A DNA stretch of 33,014 nt from Verrucomicrobiota bacterium. GTDB lineage: Bacteria > Verrucomicrobiota > Verrucomicrobiia > Verrucomicrobiales > Akkermansiaceae. Below are positions 32,208-33,014 of this stretch, piece after piece (position 1 is the stretch's first letter; the number at the start of each line of letters is the position of its first letter). The translations under genes were made by a program, and so were the position numbers. Where the stretch lies: the NCBI GenBank assembly GCA_026397725.1, contig JAPLUI010000557.1, positions 1 through 33,014 on the forward strand, read 5' to 3'. The notes beneath the pieces were generated by a model that saw nothing but the letters and a program-made list of their open reading frames with translations, was not told the origin of the DNA and did no database searches.

Positions 32208-32495
32208 ATGAAAAGAAATAGAGGCATTAAGGCCCCGACGCAAGTCGGGATTGAGGATTTCAAGGGAATTTTCCGGGGTCAGATCCGCACGATGGTGCGC
32301 CATGGGCTGTTGGGGTTATGGCGCAGGAGGTCACGGATTGGTGTGGTGAGAGTCACCATCTGCCGCTGGCACGACGAAACCAATCAGGTGGCCCGCTGGA
32401 TGGCCGTGGCCCTGCTGCGGGCGCAGAGCGGCTTCCGGCGGATCAGTGGGCACCAGCAGCTCGGCGAACTCGCAGCCGCGCTGGCCCGCCCCTAA
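32208..32495 (+). CDS. Small basic protein, possibly a transposase C-terminal fragment
   Basis: The 95-residue frame from ATG 32208 is strongly basic (KRNRGIKAPTQVGIEDFKGI, GLLGLWRRRSRIGVVRV). Its end, ARWMAVALLRAQSGFRRISG then HQQLGELAAALA, resembles the C-termini of several bacterial transposases. With the inverted repeat and transposase start just downstream, I read it as the remnant of an insertion sequence whose front is lost. No Shine-Dalgarno motif is visible. A small independent gene is possible. Confidence 0.4.
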   Translation: MKRNRGIKAPTQVGIEDFKGIFRGQIRTMVRHGLLGLWRRRSRIGVVRVTICRWHDETNQVARWMAVALLRAQSGFRRISGHQQLGELAAALARP

Positions 32496-32581
32496 ACGCA
32501 GAGATTTAGAAGGGCTTGTTGGCTTTACGATTTGTCGGCCTTGATTTCGGCCACGATTAGGCAAGGTCAGTTCGTTTGACT

Positions 32582-32713
32582 AATAAAATATGGCGGATAT
32601 GGCTCTCGATCCGCCGCTCAAATCATTGATAGATTACGCAGAAATTCAGGAATTGTCGGTCTTCTCCGAAAATCTCCCGGCGGGCTGTTTTGAGAGGGCC
32701 GCCATATTTTATT
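32582..32713. repeat. Inverted repeat pair around 102 bases, likely IS ends
   Basis: AATAAAATATGGCGG (32582-32596) and CCGCCATATTTTATT (32699-32713) are perfect 15-base inverted repeats. They could be the right end of the upstream IS remnant and the left end of the IS that starts at 32751, or the ends of a very short MITE. Confidence 0.65.
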
Positions 32714-32750
32714 GGACAAATCAACCATCGGGCGCTTCATTGGTGGTGCC

Positions 32751-33014
32751 ATGAACATTTCTTTCTCCACCGAGGATCTGCAATTCTCCGGCCCGGGCGG
32801 GTCGCTCGCCGTCCATCCCGACGACGAGATTTCACGCCGCCTGGCCATGCTGCTGGCCGGCAAGTGCGGGGGGTCGGCGCGACCGAGGCGGCCCGCCAGT
32901 TCGATTTCAGCCGCCAACGCTACTACCAACTGCGCACGCTCTATCTGAGTGCGGGTGCCGCCGCCCTGGCCCCGGAATCCCGTGGGCCCAAAACCGACTA
33001 CCGCCGCACCGACG
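32751..33014 (+). pseudogene. Transposase N-terminus with a frameshift at G6, cut by the window edge
   Basis: ATG 32751 begins MNISFSTEDLQFSG and reaches RRLAMLLAGKCGG. At six G's (32868-32873) the sense passes to another frame: VGATEAARQFDFSRQRYYQL then RTLYLSAGAAALAPESRGPK, a helix-turn-helix domain typical of transposases, open to the window edge. Seven G's (or four) would restore one frame. The break may be mutation, sequencing error or programmed frameshifting, which some insertion sequences use. Confidence 0.6.

Overview
The window is a bacterial chromosome segment that is GC-rich for most of its length. Every gene I can support lies on the + strand. It is an exopolysaccharide / surface-glycan locus interrupted by an accessory island. 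The gene content, the frequent TTG/GTG starts and the crowd of short interspersed repeats suggest a Verrucomicrobiota-like (PVC group) organism. That assignment is inference: there is no rRNA or other taxonomic marker here.

Layout. (1) 1-8362, glycan block A: Gfo/Idh/MocA sugar-nucleotide dehydrogenase, DegT/StrS aminotransferase, FemAB-like acyltransferase, Wzz/BY-kinase-like chain-length protein with a degenerate ATPase, and a polysaccharide deacetylase fused to a DUF354 glycosyltransferase-like domain. (2) 8363-9271, repeat-laden spacer: a four-helix-bundle (S23-type) gene destroyed by short inverted-repeat elements. (3) 9272-10390, non-hydrolysing UDP-GlcNAc 2-epimerase. (4) 10391-18650, accessory island: six toxin-antitoxin (TA) loci (DUF2281/PIN, DUF433/DUF5615, HicBA, orphan DUF433, and two UPF0175/DUF3368), two copies of an Rpn-type nuclease/transposase gene, and several MITE-like families. 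About half the TA and Rpn genes are broken, usually by clean internal deletions. (5) 18653-20050, O-antigen polymerase/ligase. (6) 20051-22203, a less GC-rich stretch with a truncated four-helix-bundle gene, a frameshifted methyltransferase and a frameshifted glycosyltransferase-like gene. (7) 22296-32034, glycan block B: sulfotransferase, intact four-helix-bundle gene, Wzx flippase, polysaccharide deacetylase, a GNAT protein, two CelD/BcsL-like acyltransferases, GT4 glycosyltransferase and a methyltransferase. (8) 32035-33014: hairpins and two transposase fragments around an inverted repeat.

How the genes fit together. The dehydrogenase, aminotransferase and 2-epimerase are a partial set for an amino-sugar nucleotide, of the type used for diacetamido-uronic or 3-amino sugars. 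The GT4 and DUF354 proteins would build the repeat unit. Wzx, the Wzy-like protein and the Wzz-like protein would flip, polymerise and size it. The sulfotransferase, methyltransferases, deacetylases and at least four acyltransferase-fold proteins would decorate it.

The most unusual non-coding feature is a family of degenerate period-7 repeats (CCGACCC, CTGACCC, CTGATAA, CTGAGCA and similar). They abut start codons in the pyrimidine-rich orientation and follow stop codons in the complementary orientation, so they mark the edges of gene cassettes. There is also a nested repeat insertion with a perfect 8-bp target duplication and its uninterrupted paralogue in the same window.
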